14,411 nt of DNA from DASUKL01 sp036278755 (lineage in GTDB: Bacteria > Chloroflexota > Limnocylindria > Limnocylindrales > CSP1-4), in contig DASUKL010000077.1 in the NCBI GenBank assembly GCA_036278755.1, forward strand, positions 1 through 14,411, written 5' to 3'. Below are positions 1 to 6,765 of this stretch, piece after piece. Below the pieces are notes generated by a model, which was given only the letters and a program-made list of their open reading frames with translations, made no database searches and was not told the DNA's origin. A program made the translations under genes and the position numbers. Positions within the stretch are counted from its first letter, which is position 1, and every line of letters begins with the position of its first letter.

Positions 1-737
1 CCTGGAGCGAGCCGGCGCCACGCCTCGCCGAGTGGGTGGGCGCCATCCGCGCCGCCTGGGATACCTGGCAGGACGGCCGACCGTTCCGCTTCAGCAGCGC
101 GCACCTGGACCTTTCCCTGATGACGCCCTTCTTCAGCCCGCCGCCGCTGCGCGACCCACCGCCCCCCGGCCGGGCCCGCATCCCCATCTCGATCGCCGGC
201 GTGGGCCCCGGCCTGGCCCGCCTGGCCGGTCGGATCGCTGACGGCTTCCAGGTCCATCCTCTGCACACGCCGCGCTACCTGGCCGAGGTCCTGGAGCCGG
301 CCTTCGCCGCCGGCGAGGCCGATCGCGATGCCGTCCTCGCCAGCCCCAGGGTGGAGCGCATCGTGCCGGTCTTCCTGGCCCCCACCGACGACCCGGCCCT
401 GCGCGAGGAGGTCCGCTCGCGCGTCGCCTTCTATGCCGCCACGCCGTCCTACCGGCGGGTGCTGGCGCTGCATGGCCGCGAGCGGGTGGGGCAGCAGCTC
501 AGCCGGCTGGCGGCCACCGGCCGCTGGACGGAGCTGCCGGCCCTCATCGACGACGACTTCCTGGGCGAGGTCGCCGTCGTCGGTCCGCGTGACGCCCTGG
601 CGGACGCCCTGGCCGCCCGAGCGACCGGCCGAGCCGACCGACTCATGCCCCTCTACCCCTTCGCCAGTGCCGAGCCCCTGAAGGACGAAGAGCGGGCCTG
701 GTGGGAGGCCCTGCTGCGGACCCTGCGCGAGGCCTGA
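1..737 (+). CDS. F420-dependent LLM-class oxidoreductase, 5'-truncated (TIGR03617-like)
   Basis: This is the 3' part of a luciferase-like (LLM class) oxidoreductase. The reading frame is open to the left edge (codons from base 3 read W-S-E-P-A-P-R-L-A-E-W), so the GTG at 36 is internal and the true start lies outside the window. The visible 244 residues carry the family's WDTWQDG segment, the LMTPFFSP stretch, a glycine-rich ISIAGVGPG strand, ADGFQVHPLHTPRYL, and a C-terminal ALIDDDFLGEVAVVG segment. This order matches, from memory, the MSMEG_2256/TIGR03617 group of predicted F420-dependent enzymes. Family members bind reduced cofactor F420 in a TIM barrel and reduce or oxidise small organic substrates in the cytoplasm; the substrate is unknown. 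The next gene starts 109 bp downstream with no sign of coupling. Confidence 0.88.
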   Translation, partial: WSEPAPRLAEWVGAIRAAWDTWQDGRPFRFSSAHLDLSLMTPFFSPPPLRDPPPPGRARIPISIAGVGPGLARLAGRIADGFQVHPLHTPRYLAEVLEPAFAAGEADRDAVLASPRVERIVPVFLAPTDDPALREEVRSRVAFYAATPSYRRVLALHGRERVGQQLSRLAATGRWTELPALIDDDFLGEVAVVGPRDALADALAARATGRADRLMPLYPFASAEPLKDEERAWWEALLRTLREA

Positions 738-779
738 ACCGGGCCGATCGGGGGGCGTCCGCGAGCCCTGGACCGGGCT

Positions 780-806
780 GACCAAGGGCCTCCGCGCGCC
801 CTGGTC
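780..806 (+). terminator. Possible hairpin after the oxidoreductase gene
   Basis: GACCAAGGGC (780-789) can pair with GCCCTGGTC (798-806) with a single bulged A and a loop of about 8 nt. A second small stem, AGCCC/GGGCT (764-768 with 775-779), lies just before it. There is no T-run, so it is not a classical intrinsic terminator. It is reported as a possible transcription boundary between the oxidoreductase and the signalling gene. Confidence 0.25.
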
Positions 807-846
807 GGCGCGCCGGACGGTCCGAAAGTCCTATCGACGCGAGTCC

Positions 847-2811
847 ATGGTCCGCGTACGGTCGGGCCGTTCCCTAGCCCCACGAACGATGGATGCCCTT
901 CGCCCCTCTTCGAGCCACCGCCTCGCGCTCCACCTCCGCGGCCTTGACGCGCGCCCCCTGAACCCGACCGGCATCGCCGACGGGCGTCGGTCGCCGCGCC
1001 TCCTCCTGCTCGTCTTCGCGGCCAGCCTCTTCCTCGTCGTCCTCACGGCCGGGGCCCTGGCGGTGGTCACCGGCGACAACGTGACCGCGGCGACCCTCGA
1101 CTCGGCCGTCAACGCCGATCGCTCTTTGGTCCAGGACGTCGTCCAGACCGACCTCAGCCCCAGCGACCTGACCTTCGCTGGGCCCTCGCCGGCCCGCGTG
1201 ACCCAGGTCCAGCAGGCCCTGGCCGCCCTGGTCGGTGACAACTCCGGGCTCTTGCGCATCAAGGTCCACGCCCCGGACGGGACCATCCTCTTCTCCGACG
1301 ACCCGTCGCTCCGCGGTCAGCACTTCCCCGTCGACGACGCCCTGGCCGACGCCCTGGAGGGCAACACGGGCAAGGAGCTGACGTCGACCGAACCGGGCGA
1401 GGAGGCGCAGGACCTGCGCTCCACCGGCGCCTCGCAGGTCCTCGAGGAGTACCTGCCCATCGTCGTCGACGGCCAGGTGCCGGCCGTCTTCGAGGTCTAT
1501 CGCGACGCCGCGCCCCTGATGGCCATGGTCACCCGGGCCCAGGTCGCCGTGCTGGCCATCATGCTGACCTCCGCCCTGGCCTTGGCCGCCCTCCTGTGGC
1601 TGATCTTCCGGGCCGCCCAGATCCTGCTCGACCGCCAGACCCAGGCCCTCGTCGAGGCGACCCATCGGGACGCCCTGACCGACCTGCTGAACCACGGCGC
1701 GATCGTGGCCCGCCTGACCGACCTCCTGGGCGAGGCGCGCAGCGGCGGCGGAGCGGTGGGTCTGGCCCTCGTCGACATCGACAACTTCCGCCTGCTCAAC
1801 GAGGCCCACGGCCATCCGGCCGGCGACGTGGCCCTCACCGAGGTCGCGGCCATCCTCCGCCAGGAGCTCTCCGAGGCCTCCGAGGTGGGGCGTTACGGGC
1901 CCGACGAGTTCCTGGCCGTGGCCCCGCCGGCCTGCGTCCACGACCTGGCCCCGGCCGTGGAGCGGATGCGGGCCCGGCTGGTGGACCTGAGCCTGCAGTT
2001 CGGCGCCTCGGAGCGGTTGCCGGTCACGGTCAGCGTCGGCATCTGCGAGTTCCCCGACGACGGCGAAGCGGCGACCGAGCTGCTCTCCCAGGCCACGGTG
2101 GCCCTGGTCGAGGCCAAGGCCGGGGGCGGCGACGCCGTCCGCCACGCCGAGCGCCGGGACCCCGAGTTCCGGACCAGCCAGCGCAGCAGCTTCGACATCC
2201 TCCAGGGCCTGGTCATCGCCGTGGACACGAAGGACCGCTACACCAAGCGCCACTCGGAGGACGTGGCCCGCTACGCCCTCTTCCTGGCCGAGTGCCTCGA
2301 CCTCGACGACGAGACCCGGCGCACGCTGCGCATCGCCGGCCTGCTCCACGACGTGGGCAAGATCGGCATCCCGGACAGCATCCTGCGCAAGCCGGCCGCG
2401 CTGACCGACGAGGAGTACGGCATCGTCAAGCAGCACGTCACGCTGGGCGATGCGATCGTCCGCGACCTGCCCAACCTGGGCGCCGTGCGCTCCGGGATCC
2501 GCGGCCATCACGAGCGCTGGGACGGCCGGGGCTACGTCGACGGCCTGGCCGGCGAGGGCATCCCGCTCGTGGCCCGCATCCTGGCCGTGGGTGACGCGTT
2601 CTCGGCCATGACCACGACCCGGCCGTATCGCAAGGCACTTTCCATCGAGGAGGCCCTGCGCCGGCTCCAGGACGCCGCCGACAGCCAGCTCGACCCCCGC
2701 CTCGTGACGGCGTTCGTCCAGGGTATCGAGACGGCCCCTCACCCGCCGCTCCCAGGCCTCGTCGATCCGTCCCGGCCGCTGCCCCGGCTGCTCTCACGCG
2801 AGGTCGCCTGA
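847..2811 (+). CDS. Membrane GGDEF/HD-GYP cyclic-dinucleotide signalling protein with degenerate GGDEF
   Basis: A 654-aa inner-membrane sensor. Transmembrane helices lie at about residues 51-75 and 231-256 and bracket a roughly 155-residue extracytoplasmic region. A GGDEF-type domain (about 270-430) follows, with VDIDNF at 309-314. Its signature is GPDEF (351-355) instead of GG(D/E)EF, and the RxxD product-inhibition site that normally lies just upstream is absent (S at both positions), so cyclase activity is doubtful. The C-terminal HD-GYP domain (about 450-628) has RHSEDVA, LLHDVGKIGIPD (H501, D502) and HHERWDGRGY (554-563). The GYP triad reads GYV, but the metal-binding histidines and aspartates are present. 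HD-GYP domains hydrolyse c-di-GMP, so a net phosphodiesterase is the best inference. ATG 847 gives the longest frame; ATG 889 is an alternative, and neither has a clear Shine-Dalgarno. The stop abuts the next gene. Confidence 0.92.
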   Translation: MVRVRSGRSLAPRTMDALRPSSSHRLALHLRGLDARPLNPTGIADGRRSPRLLLLVFAASLFLVVLTAGALAVVTGDNVTAATLDSAVNADRSLVQDVVQTDLSPSDLTFAGPSPARVTQVQQALAALVGDNSGLLRIKVHAPDGTILFSDDPSLRGQHFPVDDALADALEGNTGKELTSTEPGEEAQDLRSTGASQVLEEYLPIVVDGQVPAVFEVYRDAAPLMAMVTRAQVAVLAIMLTSALALAALLWLIFRAAQILLDRQTQALVEATHRDALTDLLNHGAIVARLTDLLGEARSGGGAVGLALVDIDNFRLLNEAHGHPAGDVALTEVAAILRQELSEASEVGRYGPDEFLAVAPPACVHDLAPAVERMRARLVDLSLQFGASERLPVTVSVGICEFPDDGEAATELLSQATVALVEAKAGGGDAVRHAERRDPEFRTSQRSSFDILQGLVIAVDTKDRYTKRHSEDVARYALFLAECLDLDDETRRTLRIAGLLHDVGKIGIPDSILRKPAALTDEEYGIVKQHVTLGDAIVRDLPNLGAVRSGIRGHHERWDGRGYVDGLAGEGIPLVARILAVGDAFSAMTTTRPYRKALSIEEALRRLQDAADSQLDPRLVTAFVQGIETAPHPPLPGLVDPSRPLPRLLSREVA

Positions 2812-3528
2812 TTGCGGCGAGCCATCGTCGCGCTGCTGCCGCTCCTCAGCCTGGCGGTGCTGACCGTCGCCCTGCCGCCGCTGCCGGCGCGAGCCTTCGG
2901 GCTGCCCCTGCCGCTGCGGATCCCCGTCCTGGATCCCAGCCCCACGGCCACCCTGCCCCTCGGCCTGGGCTCGATCCTCGATCCGATCCTCAGCCCGGTC
3001 GAGAGCCTCATCGCGCCCATCACGACCCCGGTGGCTACCCTCGCCAGCGGGCTCCTGACGGACCCGCCCTCGGCCACCGTCGCGACACCCACGCCCAGCT
3101 CCCCCGCGGCATCGTTCGACGGATCACGCCCCACGGGTCAGGCCCCCGCTCCGACGCCCAGCGTGCTGCCCCTCGACCAGCCCGGCACCAGCGGCGCGCC
3201 CTCTGCTGCCGCGCCGAGCCCCACCGCAGCGGCCCTGACGGACGCCGCCGCACCGGACGCGACGCCCAGCCCCACGGCCGCGGCACTCGTCGCTGGAGCT
3301 GCGCCGGCTTCCTCGGGTCCCCGGGGTCGAGTGGCGGCGGCACTACTGGGAGGCCTGACCGGGCACGTCCCTCCGGTCGTGGTGGGCGGCTCGCTGCTCC
3401 TCGTCCTGCTGGCCATCGCCCTCCAGGTCAGCGGCGCCATCGTCTGGGTCCCCGTCGCCCGGCGCATGCTCCGCGCCGGCTCGACTGCCCGCCGCCGTCG
3501 CCGCTCGTCGGGGCCGCCGCCCGGCTGA
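2812..3528 (+). CDS. Secreted, membrane-tethered Pro/Ala/Thr-rich surface protein (unknown)
   Basis: A 238-aa protein with no recognised family. It has an N-terminal signal peptide (MRR, then a Leu/Ala-rich core to about residue 25, with an Ala-rich PARA site near 25-28). A long low-complexity Pro/Ser/Thr/Ala stalk follows (about 30-180), including two PSPTAAAL-like repeats. One C-terminal transmembrane helix (about 188-211) precedes an Arg-rich cytoplasmic tail (RRRRR near 227-231). This is the architecture of a wall-spanning or surface-anchored protein; the stalk is a plausible O-glycosylation target. The start is TTG directly after the TGA of the GGDEF/HD-GYP gene. GAGG at 2800-2803 lies 8 nt upstream, inside that gene, so translation is probably coupled. 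Context suggests the surface partner of the upstream signalling protein, but this is inference. Confidence 0.7.
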   Translation: MRRAIVALLPLLSLAVLTVALPPLPARAFGLPLPLRIPVLDPSPTATLPLGLGSILDPILSPVESLIAPITTPVATLASGLLTDPPSATVATPTPSSPAASFDGSRPTGQAPAPTPSVLPLDQPGTSGAPSAAAPSPTAAALTDAAAPDATPSPTAAALVAGAAPASSGPRGRVAAALLGGLTGHVPPVVVGGSLLLVLLAIALQVSGAIVWVPVARRMLRAGSTARRRRRSSGPPPG

Positions 3529-3550
3529 CCGTGCCGGGCCGCACCGATCC

Positions 3551-3997
3551 GTGGACGGCGCAGCCCGCGGCGCGTACCCTGCGCTCGTGCAAGCCGCTCG
3601 CCGTTACCACCAGCTGAGCCTCGTCCTCGGCACGCTCCTCGCCTTCGCCGCCGGTCTCGTGGGGCCTACCCTGGCCCACGACCTGGCCCAGCACGTGCCG
3701 TCGTCGATCGGCCAGGGCCTGCCGTTCGGGCTGGCCTGCCTGTTCCTCATGGGCGTCGTCGCCGGAGCCTTCGGGCGGGGCATCATCGGCTTCCTGGCCC
3801 TCGTCGTGGGCATCGTCTTCGCCGCGGCACAGGCCCAGGACCTGCTCCAGGGCAGCGTCGACGCCGACCTCGTCCCGAGCCTGGTCCTGGCCGCGGTCAC
3901 GGTGGGCTACGTCGTGGCCCGAGCGGTGGACCCGTTCTGGGGCAGTGAGCCGCCGTCGAGCCCGATGACGCCCGTCGCGCCCGATAGCGCGCCCTGA
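3551..3997 (+). CDS. Small four-helix membrane protein (unknown)
   Basis: A 148-aa hypothetical membrane protein, family not recognised. Hydrophobic segments lie at about residues 23-43, 56-75, 77-96 and 105-125, followed by a Pro/Ser-rich hydrophilic tail. No catalytic motif is visible. It begins 22 bp after the preceding gene on the same strand, so it probably shares the transcript of the GGDEF/HD-GYP and stalk-protein genes. The listed start is GTG 3551; GTG 3587, in frame 12 codons later, is equally possible and would begin just before the first helix. Neither has a convincing ribosome binding site. It ends where the repeat-filled spacer begins. Confidence 0.6.
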   Translation: MDGAARGAYPALVQAARRYHQLSLVLGTLLAFAAGLVGPTLAHDLAQHVPSSIGQGLPFGLACLFLMGVVAGAFGRGIIGFLALVVGIVFAAAQAQDLLQGSVDADLVPSLVLAAVTVGYVVARAVDPFWGSEPPSSPMTPVAPDSAP

Positions 3998-4054
3998 CCC
4001 GACGGCCAGCGCCGAGCCCGACACCCACCGCCAGGCCGGCCCCCCGGCGCCGGG

Positions 4055-4469
4055 GCGGCGTCTCGGACGGCGTGACAAGCGACGATCGAGAGGCGCAGGA
4101 GCAGGCGGCGTCTCGGACCGCGTGACAAGCGACGATCGAGGGGCGCAGGAGCAGGCGGCGTCTCGGACGGCGTGACAAGCGACGATCGGGATGCTCAGCG
4201 GTCGCCGGCCGTGACGGCGAGTGGGACATCTGACCGCTGAGGTCCGGCCTCATTCGCCTGTCGTCACGGCTGGCGGTACGACCGGCGACCGGGCGGAGGC
4301 TCATCCGCCGCTCGTTGCGCTGAGCGTGACAGCGGCCGCCCGGAGTGGGGCTCGTACGCTCAGTGTCACGCTCGGCGGAAGGTGAGGGCACGGCCCCCGG
4401 GACCGTCGGGCCGGTCCCCAGGTTCGGGGCACGTTGGGTAGGTTGCGCGCTACGCGGCGACCCCCAGCC
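4055..4469 (-). repeat. Composite intergenic repeat, copy A (minus orientation)
   Basis: This copy fills most of the 553-bp spacer (3998-4550) between two convergent genes, which otherwise holds no gene. Read on the minus strand it runs from a 78-bp conserved block (4469-4392), through a GTCACG/CGTGAC-rich middle (about 4390-4190), to a 50-bp tandem tail (4190-4056). Over the 78-bp block it matches the copy at 14028-14105 at 71 of 78 positions by my hand alignment. The middle and tail match the copies at 11371-11660 and 14110-14411 less closely but in the same order. No ORF within it is credible. I do not recognise a named element. Confidence 0.8.
4056..4190 (-). repeat. 50-bp tandem repeat, about 2.7 units
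   Basis: Units start at 4056, 4106 and 4156, with the last incomplete. Each contains GGCGTGACAAGCGACGATCG or a one-base variant, followed by GCGCAGGAGCAGGC. The first two units differ at only a few positions. The same unit core (ACAAGCGACGATCG, seen as CGATCGTCGCTTGT on the other strand) recurs in copy B at 51-bp spacing, so it belongs to the composite repeat. Confidence 0.9.
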
Positions 4470-4480
4470 GACGCCCGGGC

Positions 4481-4535
4481 GCCCAGCCCGACCACTCGCC
4501 GCCCAGCCTGACCACTCGCCGCCCAGCCCGACCAC
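4481..4535 (+). repeat. 20-bp tandem repeat, about 2.7 units
   Basis: The unit GCCCAGCCCGACCACTCGCC occurs at 4481 and 4501 (one C-to-T change) and partly at 4521. It sits between the end of the DUF255 gene and the conserved block of repeat copy A. It loosely resembles the GGTGGTGATCGGGCTCGG-type tandem at 11675-11744 when that is read on the other strand. Confidence 0.85.
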
Positions 4536-4538
4536 CAG

Positions 4539-4556
4539 GGCTGAGGTCGATCAGCC
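4539..4556 (-). terminator. Weak hairpin overlapping the stop of the DUF255 gene
   Basis: GGCTGA (4539-4544) pairs perfectly with TCAGCC (4551-4556) across a 6-nt loop, and the right arm includes the stop codon of the minus-strand gene. With a 6-bp stem and no T-run it is at best a weak terminator or mRNA 3'-end structure. Confidence 0.25.
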
Positions 4557-6674
4557 TTCGAGCTGTTCCGCCAGGGCTGCCGGGGCGGTCACGGGCGCCT
4601 GACAGGCGAAGCCTCGGCAGACGTAGGCCGTGGCGACCCCACCGACCTGGCCCCGCTCGTGGAGCAGCGGCACGGCGCTCGCGGCGGCGGCCCCCGGTGC
4701 CGCGCAGGCCAGCACGATCCACGGCCGGAAGCCGCGCCGGGCCACCTCCAGGAGGGCCGCGCTCGAGGCCTCGTCCGGCCGGCCCACGACGGCCACCTCC
4801 TGGATGCCGTGGACGGCCAGGTCGATGGCCGTGAGCCATCGGGCGAAGGCCGTGGGGAAGCGGCCTACCAGCCCGGCCACCAGGCCCAGGGCCCCCTCGG
4901 CCGGTTCCGCATAGCGGGCCTCGCCGGTCAGCGCCGCCAGGCGCTGGAGCACGGTCGCGGCCAGGGCGTTGCCGGAGGGTACGGCGCCGTCCTGCAGGCC
5001 CTTGGGCCGGATCGGCAGCCGGTCGCTGTCATCGGCCGTGTCGAACCAACCTCCGCCCGGATCGGTGAAGTGCTCGATGATCCGATCCAGCAGCTGGCGC
5101 GCGGCCACGAACCAGCGCTCCTCGAACGTGGCTTCGTAGAGGGCCAGCAGCCCCTCGGCCAGCGCGGCGTGGTCCTCCAGGACGCCCAGCGGCCCGGCCC
5201 GGCCGTCCTTCCAGGTGCGGTGGAGGCGGCCCTGCGGGTCGATCGAGCGCTCCAGCACGAGGTCGGCGGCGGCCCGCGCGGCGGCCAGGTAGTCGGGTCG
5301 GTGCAGGGCCAGGCCGGCCTCGGCCAGGGCGCTGATGGCCAGGCCGTTCCAGCCGCTCACGACCTTGTCGTCGCGGGCCGGCTGGGGCCGCTTTGCCCGC
5401 GCCTCGAGGAGTCGGTGCCGCTCCCCGCCCAGGCCGGCGGCCGCCTCGGGGTGGGCCCGGTGGAGGATGGTGCGGCCCTCCCAGTTCCCCGTCTCGGTCA
5501 CCCCGAAGGCCACGGCGAAGGCCGGATAGGCCGCCTCACCCAGAACGGACCGGATCTCGGCCGCGGTCCAGACGTAGGTGCCGCCCTCCTGGCCGGCGGT
5601 GTCGGCGTCGAGGCTGGCGGCGAAGCCGCCCTCGGGCGTGGTCATCTCCCGCAGCAGCCAGTCGAGCGTCTCCTGGACTACCTCGCGGAAGCGGGCCGGG
5701 CCCCCGGCCTGCCAGGCGTGGAGATAGGCCCGGGCCAGCTGGGCGTTGTCGTAGAGCATCTTCTCGAAGTGGGGCACCAGCCAGTCCGCGTCGGTGGCGT
5801 AGCGCGCGAAGCCGCCGCCGAGCTGGTCGTTGATGCCGCCGTCGGCCATCGCTTCCAGGGTCCGCCGGGCCATCGCGGCCGCCAGTTCGTGGCCGCCTTG
5901 GCCGGCCTGGTGGAGGAGGAACTCGATGGTCTGTGGCTGGGGGAACTTCGGGGCCCGGCCCCAGCCGCCGGTGGCCTCGTCGAAGTCGCGCTCGATGCCC
6001 TCAAGGGCCTGCTCCAGGAGAGCACGATCGACCGGCGGCCGGACCGGGTGATGGGCTACCAGCGGCCGCCCGTCGAGACCCACCAGGCCGCCGCTCTCGG
6101 CCACGGCCTCCAGGGGCCCGGCGCCCGGCCGGTCGACCCCGGCGGCGGCACTCGTGTTCTGGGCCGCCAGGGCCTGGGCCAGCCGGCTGGCAGCATCCTC
6201 CACCTCCGCCCGCCGCAGCTGCCAGGTGGTCGCCACGCCGGCCAGCACCTCGCGGAAGGCGGGCAGGCCGCCGCGGGCGTCCCTGGGGAAGTAAGTGCCG
6301 CCGAAGAAGGGCCGCCCGTCGGGGGTCAGGAAGACGCTCATCGGCCAGCCCCCCTGGCCGGTCATGGCCTGCACGGCACCCATGTAGATGGCGTCCACGT
6401 CGGGCCGTTCCTCGCGGTCGACCTTGATGGCCACGAAGCCGGCATTCAGGTCGGCCGCGGTCCCCTCGTCCTGGAACGACTCGTGTTCCATGACGTGGCA
6501 CCAGTGGCAGGCTGCGTAGCCGACCGAGAGGAAGATGGGTCGGTCGGCCAACTGGGCCCGCTCGAAGGCCTCAGGCCCCCAGGCGTACCAGTCGACGGGA
6601 TCGTGGGCGTGCTGGAGGAGGTAGGGGCTCGTCTCCCGCGCCAGGCGGTTCGTGGCAGGGACCGGATCGGGCAT
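4551..6674 (-). CDS. DUF255/YyaL-family thioredoxin-fold protein (SPATA20-like)
   Basis: A 707-aa cytoplasmic protein of the YyaL/SSP411/SPATA20 family. The N-terminal thioredoxin-like domain begins with the family signature NRLARETSPYLLQHAHDPVDW. It carries the redox motif C56-H-W-C59 within VGYAACHWCHVMEHESF, then DREERPDVD and GGWPMSVFLTPDGRPFFGGTY. A linker (about 165-215), which looks longer than usual from memory, joins it to an (alpha/alpha)6-barrel-like region starting FDEATGGWGRAPKFPQP, with HFEKMLYDNAQLARAY and SGWNGLAISALAEAG. The C-terminus ends in the usual YVCRGFACQAPV segment. The biochemical role of the family is unsettled. ATG 6674 is chosen because the signature follows at once; an upstream extension in frame would run into the divergent gene's 5' region. 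It is convergent with 3551-3997 and divergent from 6766-7755. Confidence 0.93.
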   Translation of the reverse strand: MPDPVPATNRLARETSPYLLQHAHDPVDWYAWGPEAFERAQLADRPIFLSVGYAACHWCHVMEHESFQDEGTAADLNAGFVAIKVDREERPDVDAIYMGAVQAMTGQGGWPMSVFLTPDGRPFFGGTYFPRDARGGLPAFREVLAGVATTWQLRRAEVEDAASRLAQALAAQNTSAAAGVDRPGAGPLEAVAESGGLVGLDGRPLVAHHPVRPPVDRALLEQALEGIERDFDEATGGWGRAPKFPQPQTIEFLLHQAGQGGHELAAAMARRTLEAMADGGINDQLGGGFARYATDADWLVPHFEKMLYDNAQLARAYLHAWQAGGPARFREVVQETLDWLLREMTTPEGGFAASLDADTAGQEGGTYVWTAAEIRSVLGEAAYPAFAVAFGVTETGNWEGRTILHRAHPEAAAGLGGERHRLLEARAKRPQPARDDKVVSGWNGLAISALAEAGLALHRPDYLAAARAAADLVLERSIDPQGRLHRTWKDGRAGPLGVLEDHAALAEGLLALYEATFEERWFVAARQLLDRIIEHFTDPGGGWFDTADDSDRLPIRPKGLQDGAVPSGNALAATVLQRLAALTGEARYAEPAEGALGLVAGLVGRFPTAFARWLTAIDLAVHGIQEVAVVGRPDEASSAALLEVARRGFRPWIVLACAAPGAAAASAVPLLHERGQVGGVATAYVCRGFACQAPVTAPAALAEQLEG

Positions 6675-6676
6675 CA

Positions 6677-6707
6677 CCCCGATGGTACGGCCGTGGCACC
6701 ATCGGGG
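6677..6707. promoter_or_regulatory. Perfect 10-bp inverted repeat between divergent genes
   Basis: CCCCGATGGT (6677-6686) and ACCATCGGGG (6698-6707) are exact reverse complements separated by 11 nt. The left arm ends 2 nt before the ATG of the minus-strand DUF255-family gene, so in its mRNA the stem would cover the ribosome-binding region. On DNA it could equally be an operator for the divergent pair (91-bp spacer). The sequence shows only the symmetry. Confidence 0.55.
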
Positions 6708-6753
6708 CCGCGGACCGTGCCGTCCCTTCCCCGTGGCCGCCGGCCGTACCGCA

Positions 6754-6759
6754 AAGGAG
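6754..6759 (+). promoter_or_regulatory. Shine-Dalgarno deciding the GTG start at 6766
   Basis: AAGGAG ends 6 nt before GTG 6766, the best-spaced strong ribosome binding site in this part of the window. It decides the start over the in-frame GTG at 6652, which lies inside the divergent gene. Confidence 0.8.
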
Positions 6760-6765
6760 CTTGCC

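Noticed and set aside
36..737. GTG 36 as the start of the first gene
   Set aside because: The frame is open to the window edge and the upstream residues (WSEPAPRLAEW) fit the family, so the gene is truncated.
823..830. CGAAAGTC upstream of the GGDEF/HD-GYP gene, also present at 7766-7773
   Set aside because: A single shared 8-mer without a second half-site at 823; not enough to claim a common regulator.
874..2742. 622-codon open frame on the minus strand
   Set aside because: It is fully antisense to the GGDEF/HD-GYP gene and its product is low-complexity Gly/Gln/Val/Asp-rich, as expected from G/C-biased codon shadows.
4056..4190. CRISPR-like or coding repeat
   Set aside because: The 50-bp units are contiguous with no unique spacers, and the frames through them give Arg/Ser/Pro-rich low-complexity peptide with no start signals.
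3897..4535. 212-codon minus-strand ORF, with the shorter ORFs at 4301-4495 and 4345-4602
   Set aside because: They translate repeat DNA, have repetitive products and overlap the end of real genes; no ribosome binding sites.
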